DNA of 64,000 nt from Xylocopa sonorina (taxonomy: Eukaryota; Arthropoda; Insecta; Hymenoptera; Apidae), in assembly GCF_050948175.1 (NCBI RefSeq), contig NW_027490111.1, forward strand, positions 744,001-808,000, in the 5' to 3' direction. This document shows, one piece after another, positions 37,081 to 45,055 of the stretch. Each line of letters opens with the position of its first letter. The stretch's first letter is position 1. Both the position numbers and the translations under genes were made by a program. The notes beneath the pieces were generated by a model. The model was not told where the DNA came from. It ran no database searches and saw nothing but the letters and a program-made list of their open reading frames with translations.

Positions 37081-37461
37081 GTGCCGTATTCAACCGAGGT
37101 TCAAGTATTCTCGATGAGCCTTGCACCTCCGACAAAGCGTACACGACGCGCGGGGAGGAGAGAGTTCATTCGTCGTCTCGCTCGGGAATACGTGGGTGAT
37201 GCACCAGAATATTCAATTTCCTACGTTCGAGTCCTGGTTCCTGTGAAGGAGGTTTCCTTCGCCGCACGACCCGTACGAGTCGCCAATCGTCAGGGCCAAA
37301 CGCCGATACCTGCCAGCCGGAGTCAACCCGCCTGGACGCTTATTCCCGTAGACGTACCTCCGTTCCAGCCGTACGCCGCCGCCATCCCGGTTGCGGATCC
37401 AAGGCGTTCCAGGTACCTGGAAAGAGAAATCAGACAGCGGAATCAAGCCTTCGCAAGGTAA
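37081..37461 (+). CDS. LTR-encoded basic ORF, copy B 5' LTR (126 aa, unknown function)
   Basis: This copy can be transcribed from the 5' LTR as the first ORF of the element RNA, ahead of gag. The basic block PTKRTRRAGRREF lies near residues 17-29. A proline/arginine-rich middle and a conserved tail (PFQPYAAAIPV, DPRRSRYLERE, then QRNQAFAR) follow. The final codons read GCA-AGG-TAA, where GG-TAA belongs to the donor AAG|GTAAGT, so the stop would be removed by splicing and the frame would continue from phase 2. No acceptor is identified with confidence. No signal peptide or membrane segment is seen. Conservation with the diverged copy A supports a real protein or exon; the function is unknown. 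Confidence 0.65.
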   Translation: MPYSTEVQVFSMSLAPPTKRTRRAGRREFIRRLAREYVGDAPEYSISYVRVLVPVKEVSFAARPVRVANRQGQTPIPASRSQPAWTLIPVDVPPFQPYAAAIPVADPRRSRYLEREIRQRNQAFAR

Positions 37462-37463
37462 GT
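37455..37463 (+). other. Candidate 5' splice donor in 5' LTR, copy B
   Basis: AAG|GTAAGT with the GT at 37458-37459. The stop codon of the LTR ORF lies within it. A pyrimidine-rich stretch ending in AG at 37602-37616 overlaps the primer binding site and is one weak acceptor candidate; others may lie downstream. Confidence 0.6.
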
Positions 37464-37608
37464 TTAGTGTTAGTTACCGTTTTATCGAGTCCGAAACGCC
37501 AACGAACCCGGTCCGGACGCAATTCGCGTTATTTTCGGGAACGGTTACGACTTTGTGCCACCGTTGCGAGCGCAACCGCACCTCGGGACGTGACACGAAA
37601 GTTATTTT

Positions 37609-37626
37609 TGGTGACAGCGGTGGGAT
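37609..37626 (+). other. Primer binding site, copy B (tRNA-Leu-like)
   Basis: TGGTGACAGCGGTGGGAT begins 13 nt after the 5' LTR. TGG pairs with the tRNA CCA end. From memory, the 18 bases complement the 3' end of an insect tRNA-Leu with one possible mismatch. The displaced position (13 nt rather than 0-5) is the same in copy C. Confidence 0.65.
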
Positions 37627-37677
37627 AGCCACGCGTTTCCTCCGGAAATTCCGCCGAAAGGAACCGCGAAACTAGAT

Positions 37678-38983
37678 ATGGCAACCCGGACTCCGACAAA
37701 AACGCGCCAGCAGACACAGCGAGCCGCCGCGATGGCCGATTCCGAACGCGAAAAACGCACTAGCAGAACGCTCGACTTCCAAGACGCTATCGCCGAGCCT
37801 CTTCCTAGTACCGCGCAACCAAATACTTCCGCGAAAAATACGAAAGCGACCGATCCGAGTAATGCCGCGTTGCTCCAGCAAATAGAAATTTTACGTCGTG
37901 AATTAGAATCTATTCGCAGAACGCCTGATTTAACGCGCGACGATACCGTTTCGCTGGATATTCCTCGGGGAAATCCGCTTTCCGCACATAATTCGAGCTC
38001 TGATTTCAATACAAATAGTTCGCAACACGACGAGCTATCGCTTAAGCAGGCCCTCGAAGCCGTGCCGACATTCGACGGTCAGAACATTCCCATTCTTCAG
38101 TTTACCCGAGCGTGTAAACGCGCTTATGAGCTTATCCCTAATGGGTGCGAGCGAACCTTCACACGCCTGCTTAAGGGAAAACTCCGCCGCGCTAGAAGAC
38201 GAGCCGTGTTACACAATACTCGAATTAACGGACGTTCTTCGCAGCACATTTTGCTCCGTAAAATCAGCTCATCATTATCGGGGTGAACTTGCCAATATAT
38301 TTATGCGCGCGAACGAGCACATTCTAGATTACATCGGTCGAGTAAAAGATCTTAGAACCGCTATAATTGATTGCGAAAGGCTTGCTCGACGAGACACACC
38401 GGAATCGCTCGATGACGTAGACGCGCTCACATTACAATGTTTTAAAGACGGTCTCATTCCAGAAATTCGGATGCAAATGACGGTAAATTCATTCGGTACA
38501 TTGCGAGAAACGTTCGCTCGAGCGCGGGAGCTCTATCAAATGCACGAACGTGATTGCAACCGGCTAGGTAGATCGCGTGTCGCGCGACCAGAATCGCGCG
38601 AAAAACCAGCCGAAATTATTTGCCGAAAATGCAATAATATCGGACATTACGCGACCGAGTGTCGGCTCAGACCGCCATCGCCGTACCGACCGCAGGAATA
38701 CTTGCGATCCAGGGACGTACCGCCTCCTACTCGAGGCCCCGCGTACGAACAACCGAGACAAATCGTAGCCAGGGACGCGCCCAAATTTTGTCGCTATTGC
38801 AAGACCCCGGGGCACGAAATAGGCGAGTGCCGAAAAAGGCAGTACAACAACGCGGTAAATAAAAATTCGGGAAACGACAATGGCCTCCGCATCCGCCGCG
38901 AGACAGGTGGCGAGGCCGCGCACCAAGTCCGTCCTCTCGCCGCGAACAACTCCAACGCGGAAATCGACGAAACGCCGCGATAA
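37678..38983 (+). pseudogene. gag: Gag, copy B, broken by a 14-bp deletion
   Basis: The frame opens at Met 37678 and runs to about residue 168. There 14 bases present in copies A and C are missing (junction near 38183), shifting the reading frame to a stop at 38284-38286. The rest of Gag stays open in the other frame to 38983 and holds both CCHC knuckles, the slippery heptamer and the overlap with pol. No other break is seen. Because the LTRs are nearly identical, the deletion is either very recent or was carried by the parent RNA and complemented in trans. Gag-Pol cannot be made from this copy as it stands. Confidence 0.9.
38869..38917 (+). promoter_or_regulatory. -1 ribosomal frameshift signal, gag/pol, copy B
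   Basis: GGGAAAC at 38869-38875 is phased G-GGA-AAC in the gag frame. A 6-nt spacer follows, then GGCCTC (38882-38887) paired with GAGGCC (38912-38917), with an inner CGCC/GGCG stem. The last stop in the pol frame is at 38860-38862, only 6 nt before the heptamer, so pol can be entered only at or after this point. Confidence 0.88.
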
Positions 38984-41900
38984 ACATAACCGGAAAAACT
39001 AGCACGCCAAACGTAATTCTAAAATCCGATCTTCTAATTTCACCAACTCGCTTCATGGTGGACACTGGGGCGGAAATAAATATTATAAAACGTTCGGCTC
39101 TAAAAGCATCCGCGCGAATCGATAAGTCCGAGATCGTAATAATAACAGGGGTAACCGATGGCAAAACCGCAACCTTAGGGACGGTGAATCTTGTCATTTT
39201 CGGTCGCGTCGTCCCTTTTAATGTGGTCGAGGATGATTTTCCCCTTAAACCAAGCGGGATCCTCGGCTCCGGGTTCTGTATGGACGCAGAAATCTCTTTT
39301 CCAAATAAAATAATCAAATGGAATGGTAAGAGAATTCCTTTCGAAGACGATATCGAAGCACTCGAGGAACCGTCACCGGAGTCGAAAATAAAGCCTCTCC
39401 TATCGCCGAAACGTAAACAAGCGCCGCGCACGGAATCTATTCCCCCTCCGCCGCCGCGCCCGCCGCGTAAATCATCGCCTCCGCTGAAACGCGATGCAGC
39501 AACGAAATCGAAGCTTCGAACGCAAGACAAAGCAGCTTCTCCGAAGTCAGGAGACCGTATCTCCATTCCGCCGAGATCAAATATCGGTATCAAGGTCCGC
39601 GTAGTTAATTCGAACCTCGCGGAAGGTATAATTCCCCGTATCGATCTTGCGCCGGGTATATTTTTCGGAAACGCTCTCGTCAGAGTAATTCGGGGCAAAG
39701 CGGTAACTCGAATAATTAATTCATCCGACCGCGCCGTCGAAATCGCGTTACCAGAAATCGTACTTGAGCCCGCGCAAATCATGACTCCCCTCCACGAGGA
39801 GGATAGTCCGTCGCTGTATCCGGTTTTTTCTAAATCTACTAAATCTAACGTATCCGCCGTACCGATCGGCTCATCCCAAAAAGGGAAAACTTCTATTTCT
39901 TTCTCGAGTCAGACACCATACTCGACAATCGAAACTCCTCCTTCGCGTTGCAAAATCGCGAATGTTCAACAGATCTCTTATGCTCAGGCGGTTAAAAATA
40001 ATATACAACAGGCGCCGTTAAAACAAACATCGAAATCCGCCAATCCTTCGAAATCTCGCCTAGACCGAATTCTTAGTCTCCTCCGTCTCGACCACCTCAA
40101 CGCAGAGGAAAGAGAGCACGTCGTCCGTCTCGTTCAAAGCACGCAGGAGCTTTTTCACATTGAGGGGGATAAATTAGGACATACGTCAGCAACCACGCAC
40201 AAGATTCCAACCGTCGACGACCGCCCCGTCAATGTGAAACAATACCGTTTCCCACCAGCTCATAAGGAGGAGATTCGACGACAAGTCGACAAATTTTTAC
40301 AAAATGGTGTCATCTCTCCGTCAAAATCACCATATAATTCGCCATTGTGGGTTGTCCCAAAGAAACCGGACTCCTTGGGCAACAAGCAATGGCGCGTCGT
40401 CATCGACTACCGCGCACTCAATGAGAAATCTGTCGCCGATGCCTATCCCCTCCCTTGCATTACCGAGATACTTGATCAGCTCGGGAGTGCGAAGTATTTT
40501 AGTACATTCGATCTCGCGAGCGGATTTCACCAGATCCCAATGGAGCCCGCCGATGCTCCCAAAACTGCTTTTTCGACGCCTCACGGGCATTATGAATTTA
40601 AAAGAATGCCATTCGGTTTAAAAAATGCGCCAGCGACGTTCCAACGACTTATGGACAATGTCCTGTCCGGTCTCCAGGGGAACGAAATTTTCGTCTATTT
40701 GGACGACATTGTTATCTACGCTAGCTCTCTTCAAGAACATCGACTTAAATTCGATAAATTAACTCAACGGCTCAAAGAAGCTAATTTAGTATTGCAGCCG
40801 GATAAGTGCGAATTCTTGAAGAGAGAAGTAAGCTATTTGGGTCATATTATCAGTGAGCACGGTGTAAAACCTGACCCTGCGAAAATTAGCGCCGTCAAAA
40901 ATTTTCCGCGCCCGCGCAACGCGAAACAGATCAAACAATTCCTCGGGCTCGCGGGATACTACAGGCGGTTCATCGCAAATTTTTCTAACATTGCTAAGCC
41001 CCTTACAAATTTGTTAAAAAAAGACGCGCCCTTTGTATGGCGTAACGAGCAAGAGAATTCATTCGTCAAACTCCGAGATTGCCTATGCGAAGCGCCTATC
41101 TTGCAGTACCCCAACTTTAAACAACCATTCGTGATAACGACCGACGCGTCCGCCGAAGCTATTGGTGCTATCTTGAGTCAAGGACCAATAGGCCGCGACT
41201 TGCCAATCGCGTACACGTCGCGACTGTTAAACGCTGCGGAGAAAAACTACTCCACGATCGAGAAGGAGTGTCTGGCGATTGTCTACGCCGTCCATTACTT
41301 TCGTCCATACATATACGGTAATCAATTCAAACTCGTTACCGACCATCGACCGTTAGTGTGGATGAATTCGGTCAAGGACCCGTCAAGTAGACTCGTACGG
41401 TGGAGGCTTAAGTTAGCGGAATTTGACTACGAGATGGTCTATAAAAGTGGAAAAACGAACCTTAATGCGGACGCATTGTCGCGGAATCCCGCTCAAATTT
41501 TTCCGCTCTCGTATTCAGAAAACTCGGAGGACGACATCTTCGATGTGCCTCCGGAAACCCGTAAAAAGTATACCACACTAGCGCCTCCTCCTACTCCGGT
41601 AACATCAGAACCTGAATTACCGACTCCAGGCACGTCCTTCCGTACCAACACAGCACCACCTCCGCAAGTCGCCAGCGACAGCACCGACTTCTATACTCCT
41701 GCTCCAAATGAATTTTTCCGACGCGAACCTCTATTTAATTTCAGCCGTGACGCATTATCAACGCGACGAGACAATGTAGTTGTCTTCGTCACGCAATCTG
41801 GGCACCCCTATGACACGGGCGCCAAAGATCTAGCAAACGCTGAAAAATTCCTCCTAAACAAAAATCACGTCCTTACCAAAGCCAAAGTCATACAAATCGG

Positions 41901-43782
41901 AAACGAATTCCAAATCCAGCTTCCAATCATCGAACATTCCACCAGATCAATCAATTTCCAGACCGTAATAGAAACATTCAGATCCTTGTGCGACGTTGTA
42001 AACGAATTACAATTACAAACATTTAGTATCGCACAAACCTATCTAGACTCCGTATCCTGGTCCCGAATCCAGAAAATCCTTCAAGACCTGTTTTACGAAA
42101 CAACTGTCCAGATTACGGTCTGCCAGGGCCTCATTAAAACCCCTTCGGTCGAAGAGCGACTGAAAATAATAAGAGAAAACCACGACTCCCCTGTGGGAGG
42201 TCACAAAGGGGTTAATAAAACTTATTCTCGCATCAGACAACAATACTTTTGGCCAAACATGAAAACACAAATACAAGAATATATTGGCAAATGTAAAAGT
42301 TGTCAGACAGAGAAACTGGTCCGGGTAAAGACCAGACAGCCTCTCACTTTAACCGACACCCCTGGCAGGGCATTCGATAAGATTTCAATGGACGTAATGG
42401 GTCCTCTTCCCGAAACTTCCGACGGTTATACGAGTATCCTCACGATCCAAGATCTCCTCACTAAATACTCAGTCGCAGTTCCTCTCAAAACCACCACCGC
42501 AGTAGACATTGCCGAAGCTTTAATAAAAGAATTCATTTGTAAGTTCGGATGCCCGAAAGGCATACTCACGGACCAAGGTTCGAACTTTATAAATAGCTTG
42601 ATTAAAGCCATAGCAATCAAATTCCGTATTAAGCAATACAAGTCCACTGCGTTCCATCCACAAACAAACGGGTCCGTTGAACGATCTCACCACGTCCTGG
42701 CCGAATATCTGAAGCATTACATAGAGTCGAGTAACGATTGGGTGAATTGGTTACCGTATGCAATGTTTTCATACAACACCAGTGTGCACGAGGGTACATT
42801 ATACACCCCACACGAACTAGTGTTCGGCAGGATAGCTAGGACGCCGTCAGCCACTCCTTTTCAGGACAGCTCTGATAACGAAACTTATAGCGACTATCTT
42901 ATACAACTTCAGGAGAAAATCTCGAAATCTCAGGATTTGGCTAAAGCCAATCTAGACAATGCGAAACGCCGTTCTAAATATTATTATGACCGAAATCTCA
43001 ATGTCCAAAACTTCGAGGTAGGCCAATGGGTCTATCTTTTAAAAGAGCCGAACAAACATAAGTTCCAGGCACAATACTCTGGACCGTACCGTATCCTCGA
43101 AATTTTGGGCAACTGTAATGTTAAGCTAAATGTAAAAGGGCGCCATAAAATTGTTCATACGAACAAAATCAAAATTTGTAAACGAATGCATAGTATGCAG
43201 AGTGTGGATGCTAGTGAAAGAAAAGTGCGAAAAACTGAAAATGAAGTCAGTGAGAGCAGTGACATTCAAACGAACGCTGAAAGTGAAAGCGACGAAAGTG
43301 CCTGCAATCCGAAGGAAGCCCGCAGTCACGGTCCAATCTCCAAACGTTATCGCCAGGATCAACCAGGCGAAAAACCTCAGATTCCGCAGCATCCAGCCGA
43401 CAGGACCAAGAGAAGGATCCAGCATCCCGAAATCTACCCAACAGACAAGAGATCTCGGCATGGCCGAGATTCTTTTTCCAAGGGGGGTGGTGTAACGTCA
43501 GGCGTACCGCCTGCCACCCTCCGACGCCCACCTCATCATCCCCAGCATCCGCATCCGGAGCCCCTGCACACGGGCCACCCGCCGACTCGCCGTCCCTACA
43601 GAAGGAGACAAAGATACGAGAGGGAAGAGGGATGCAGCATGCCGCGCCCACGCGCGATCTCCACACACGAGGGGGAGGACTTCACCCCGTATTACGAGGG
43701 CGAGGAGCTCTCCGACACATACTGGGTCGAATCCCCAGCGATCACGAAGCCCTATACGTACTTCTCGTACATGTGGGATTAG
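38875..43782 (+). CDS. pol: Pol polyprotein (protease, RT, RNase H, integrase), copy B, intact
   Basis: Read from the slippage point (1635 aa): protease D63-T-G; a proline-rich stretch and a beta-rich domain; RT Y608-L-D-D611; RNase H D757; a linker with the macrodomain-like segment at about 966-1086; integrase zinc finger starting H1103; DD35E D1173, D1233, E1269; GPY at 1403; then a charged low-complexity tail. The frame is uninterrupted. The last 97 codons fall inside the 3' LTR and end at the same point as in copy A, with in-frame length differences only. This part is therefore likely true coding sequence that doubles as U3. The first in-frame Met (39055) lies at the protease motif and is unlikely to be the real start. 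Confidence 0.96.
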   Translation, partial: RQWPPHPPRDRWRGRAPSPSSRREQLQRGNRRNAAINITGKTSTPNVILKSDLLISPTRFMVDTGAEINIIKRSALKASARIDKSEIVIITGVTDGKTATLGTVNLVIFGRVVPFNVVEDDFPLKPSGILGSGFCMDAEISFPNKIIKWNGKRIPFEDDIEALEEPSPESKIKPLLSPKRKQAPRTESIPPPPPRPPRKSSPPLKRDAATKSKLRTQDKAASPKSGDRISIPPRSNIGIKVRVVNSNLAEGIIPRIDLAPGIFFGNALVRVIRGKAVTRIINSSDRAVEIALPEIVLEPAQIMTPLHEEDSPSLYPVFSKSTKSNVSAVPIGSSQKGKTSISFSSQTPYSTIETPPSRCKIANVQQISYAQAVKNNIQQAPLKQTSKSANPSKSRLDRILSLLRLDHLNAEEREHVVRLVQSTQELFHIEGDKLGHTSATTHKIPTVDDRPVNVKQYRFPPAHKEEIRRQVDKFLQNGVISPSKSPYNSPLWVVPKKPDSLGNKQWRVVIDYRALNEKSVADAYPLPCITEILDQLGSAKYFSTFDLASGFHQIPMEPADAPKTAFSTPHGHYEFKRMPFGLKNAPATFQRLMDNVLSGLQGNEIFVYLDDIVIYASSLQEHRLKFDKLTQRLKEANLVLQPDKCEFLKREVSYLGHIISEHGVKPDPAKISAVKNFPRPRNAKQIKQFLGLAGYYRRFIANFSNIAKPLTNLLKKDAPFVWRNEQENSFVKLRDCLCEAPILQYPNFKQPFVITTDASAEAIGAILSQGPIGRDLPIAYTSRLLNAAEKNYSTIEKECLAIVYAVHYFRPYIYGNQFKLVTDHRPLVWMNSVKDPSSRLVRWRLKLAEFDYEMVYKSGKTNLNADALSRNPAQIFPLSYSENSEDDIFDVPPETRKKYTTLAPPPTPVTSEPELPTPGTSFRTNTAPPPQVASDSTDFYTPAPNEFFRREPLFNFSRDALSTRRDNVVVFVTQSGHPYDTGAKDLANAEKFLLNKNHVLTKAKVIQIGNEFQIQLPIIEHSTRSINFQTVIETFRSLCDVVNELQLQTFSIAQTYLDSVSWSRIQKILQDLFYETTVQITVCQGLIKTPSVEERLKIIRENHDSPVGGHKGVNKTYSRIRQQYFWPNMKTQIQEYIGKCKSCQTEKLVRVKTRQPLTLTDTPGRAFDKISMDVMGPLPETSDGYTSILTIQDLLTKYSVAVPLKTTTAVDIAEALIKEFICKFGCPKGILTDQGSNFINSLIKAIAIKFRIKQYKSTAFHPQTNGSVERSHHVLAEYLKHYIESSNDWVNWLPYAMFSYNTSVHEGTLYTPHELVFGRIARTPSATPFQDSSDNETYSDYLIQLQEKISKSQDLAKANLDNAKRRSKYYYDRNLNVQNFEVGQWVYLLKEPNKHKFQAQYSGPYRILEILGNCNVKLNVKGRHKIVHTNKIKICKRMHSMQSVDASERKVRKTENEVSESSDIQTNAESESDESACNPKEARSHGPISKRYRQDQPGEKPQIPQHPADRTKRRIQHPEIYPTDKRSRHGRDSFSKGGGVTSGVPPATLRRPPHHPQHPHPEPLHTGHPPTRRPYRRRQRYEREEGCSMPRPRAISTHEGEDFTPYYEGEELSDTYWVESPAITKPYTYFSYMWD
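41770..42132 (+). other. Macrodomain-like segment of Pol linker, copy B
   Basis: Equivalent to 4107-4469 of copy A. It has VTQSGHPYDTGAKDL near the start and LDSVSW (Asp at 42046-42048) followed by a helix and VQITVC near the end. Conservation across the diverged copies shows it is a maintained part of Pol rather than spacer. The macrodomain assignment is by pattern only. Confidence 0.45.
43480..43490 (+). other. Polypurine tract, copy B
   Basis: AAGGGGGGTGG lies directly before the 3' LTR and also forms part of the pol reading frame. Confidence 0.88.
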
Positions 43783-45051
43783 AATAAGCACACTACTCAT
43801 ACATGTACATACACACCAACACACACCTAGATTTAAGTAAATATAGGTATATATTTTATTCATGCACGGTTATGTTCCGTGCACTCGCGCGCACACTCGA
43901 CGCTCGCGGCTCACGCTTAACGCGGGCCGCGCCCCACTCCGAACGGCCGCCCCACCACGAGGGCCGAGCGGCCGCCCTACTCCGACCGTCCGCCCCACCG
44001 CGAGGGCCCAGCGACTCGCGCGCCGCGCGACCCGAGGAGGTCGCGGACGCGAGATCCGAGAGTCAGTTCATATCTCATCTCCGAACCGAGGAGTTCTAAT
44101 CCAGCATCCGAACGATGCACTTCCGATCCGAGCAATAGGCTCATTCGCAACGAGCAATTAGCTCTAATGCATTCGTCTCTATCCATACTCCCATAGCGGA
44201 GTCCGTTCGATACTTTATACTATTTCTAATTCTCATTGTAATCGCTAGTCAGTAACTTAGAATTTAGTCAAGTGTATCTAGTATAGTGAAATCATAGAAT
44301 ATAGTTTATTTTTACCAGATTCAAAGTATCTTTATTCGAGTTCAAATACAATTCCTTAATTCTAATCCACGGGTACGCTCGCGATTATTCTAATTCTATA
44401 TCTCATCTACGATAGTCTTGAGGCTCGACGACTAGAGCGAACCAGCGCTTAGTTGCTCCATCCTCACTTCTACCGTGTACAGAATATCTTGCGCCCAGGT
44501 CGATCCCGGTAAGCTAGAGCGAACCAACGCTTAGCCGTGCCGTATTCAACCGAGGTTCAAGTATTCTCGATGAGCCTTGCACCTCCGACAAAGCGTACAC
44601 GACGCGCGGGGAGGAGAGAGTTCATTCGTCGTCTCGCTCGGGAATACGTGGGTGATGCACCAGAATATTCAATTTCCTACGTTCGAGTCCTGGTTCCTGT
44701 GAAGGAGGTTTCCTTCGCCGCACGACCCGTACGAGTCGCCAATCGTCAGGGCCAAACGCCGATACCTGCCAGCCGGAGTCAACCCGCCTGGACGCTTATT
44801 CCCGTAGACGTACCTCCGTTCCAGCCGTACGCCGCCGCCATCCCGGTTGCGGATCCAAGGCGTTCCAGGTACCTGGAAAGAGAAATCAGACAGCGGAATC
44901 AAGCCTTCGCAAGGTAAGTTTAGTGTTAGTTACCGTTTTATCGAGTCCGAAACGCCAACGAACCCGGTCCGGACGCAATTCGCGTTATTTTCGGGAACGG
45001 TTACGACTTTGTGCCACCGTTGCGAGCGCAACCGCACCTCGGGACGTGACA
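43491..45051 (+). repeat. 3' LTR, copy B (1561 bp)
   Basis: Same length as the 5' LTR, with two differences seen. It contains the last 292 bases of pol, the GC-rich block, the paired dyads, a second copy of the LTR ORF and a donor. It ends at GACGTGACA, followed by TTAT and satellite. Confidence 0.97.
44537..44917 (+). CDS. LTR-encoded basic ORF, copy B 3' LTR (126 aa)
   Basis: The same 126-aa ORF as at 37081 in the 5' LTR, duplicated because it lies in the LTR. In this position it is downstream of pol. It would be reached only by transcripts starting in this LTR, or by the tail of the genomic RNA if the R region extends this far. A transcript from this LTR would run into satellite, with the donor at 44911-44919 available for splicing into it. 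Confidence 0.5.
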   Translation: MPYSTEVQVFSMSLAPPTKRTRRAGRREFIRRLAREYVGDAPEYSISYVRVLVPVKEVSFAARPVRVANRQGQTPIPASRSQPAWTLIPVDVPPFQPYAAAIPVADPRRSRYLEREIRQRNQAFAR

Positions 45052-45055
45052 TTAT
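45052..45055. other. Target-site duplication, right, copy B
   Basis: TTAT directly after the 3' LTR, followed by ATCTTACC, the continuation of the interrupted monomer. Confidence 0.92.

Larger units (their letters stand above)
36035..37595 (+). repeat. 5' LTR, copy B (1561 bp)
   Basis: TGTAACGTC to GACGTGACA, with near-complementary ends. Inside, in order: the region that encodes the pol C-terminus in the 3' copy; an AT-rich TATATATTTTA at about 36392-36402; a 7-bp hairpin TGCACGG/CCGTGCA (36407-36427); a GC-rich block at about 36425-36600; paired dyad repeats at 36976-36996 and 37058-37078; the LTR ORF; and a splice donor. The TATATATTTTA run could serve as a TATA element, but copy A lacks it, so I do not assign a promoter firmly. 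Confidence 0.96.
36035..45051 (+). mobile_element. Complete Ty3/Gypsy LTR retrotransposon, copy B (9017 bp)
   Basis: Two LTRs of 1561 bp, a primer binding site, gag, frameshift signal, pol and polypurine tract, flanked by TTAT repeats. On reading the two LTRs side by side I saw two differences (A/G near 36327 against 43783, and C/T near 36812 against 44268), so the insertion is recent. Pol is intact. Gag carries a 14-bp deletion, so this copy would need Gag from another element. There is no env frame. It sits inside the second unit of the 27-monomer duplication, so it inserted after that duplication, or the first unit lost it. Confidence 0.97.

Noticed and set aside
43143..43782. Possible env remnant after integrase
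   Set aside because: The segment continues the pol frame as a charged, proline-rich tail. It has no signal peptide, furin-like site or membrane helix.
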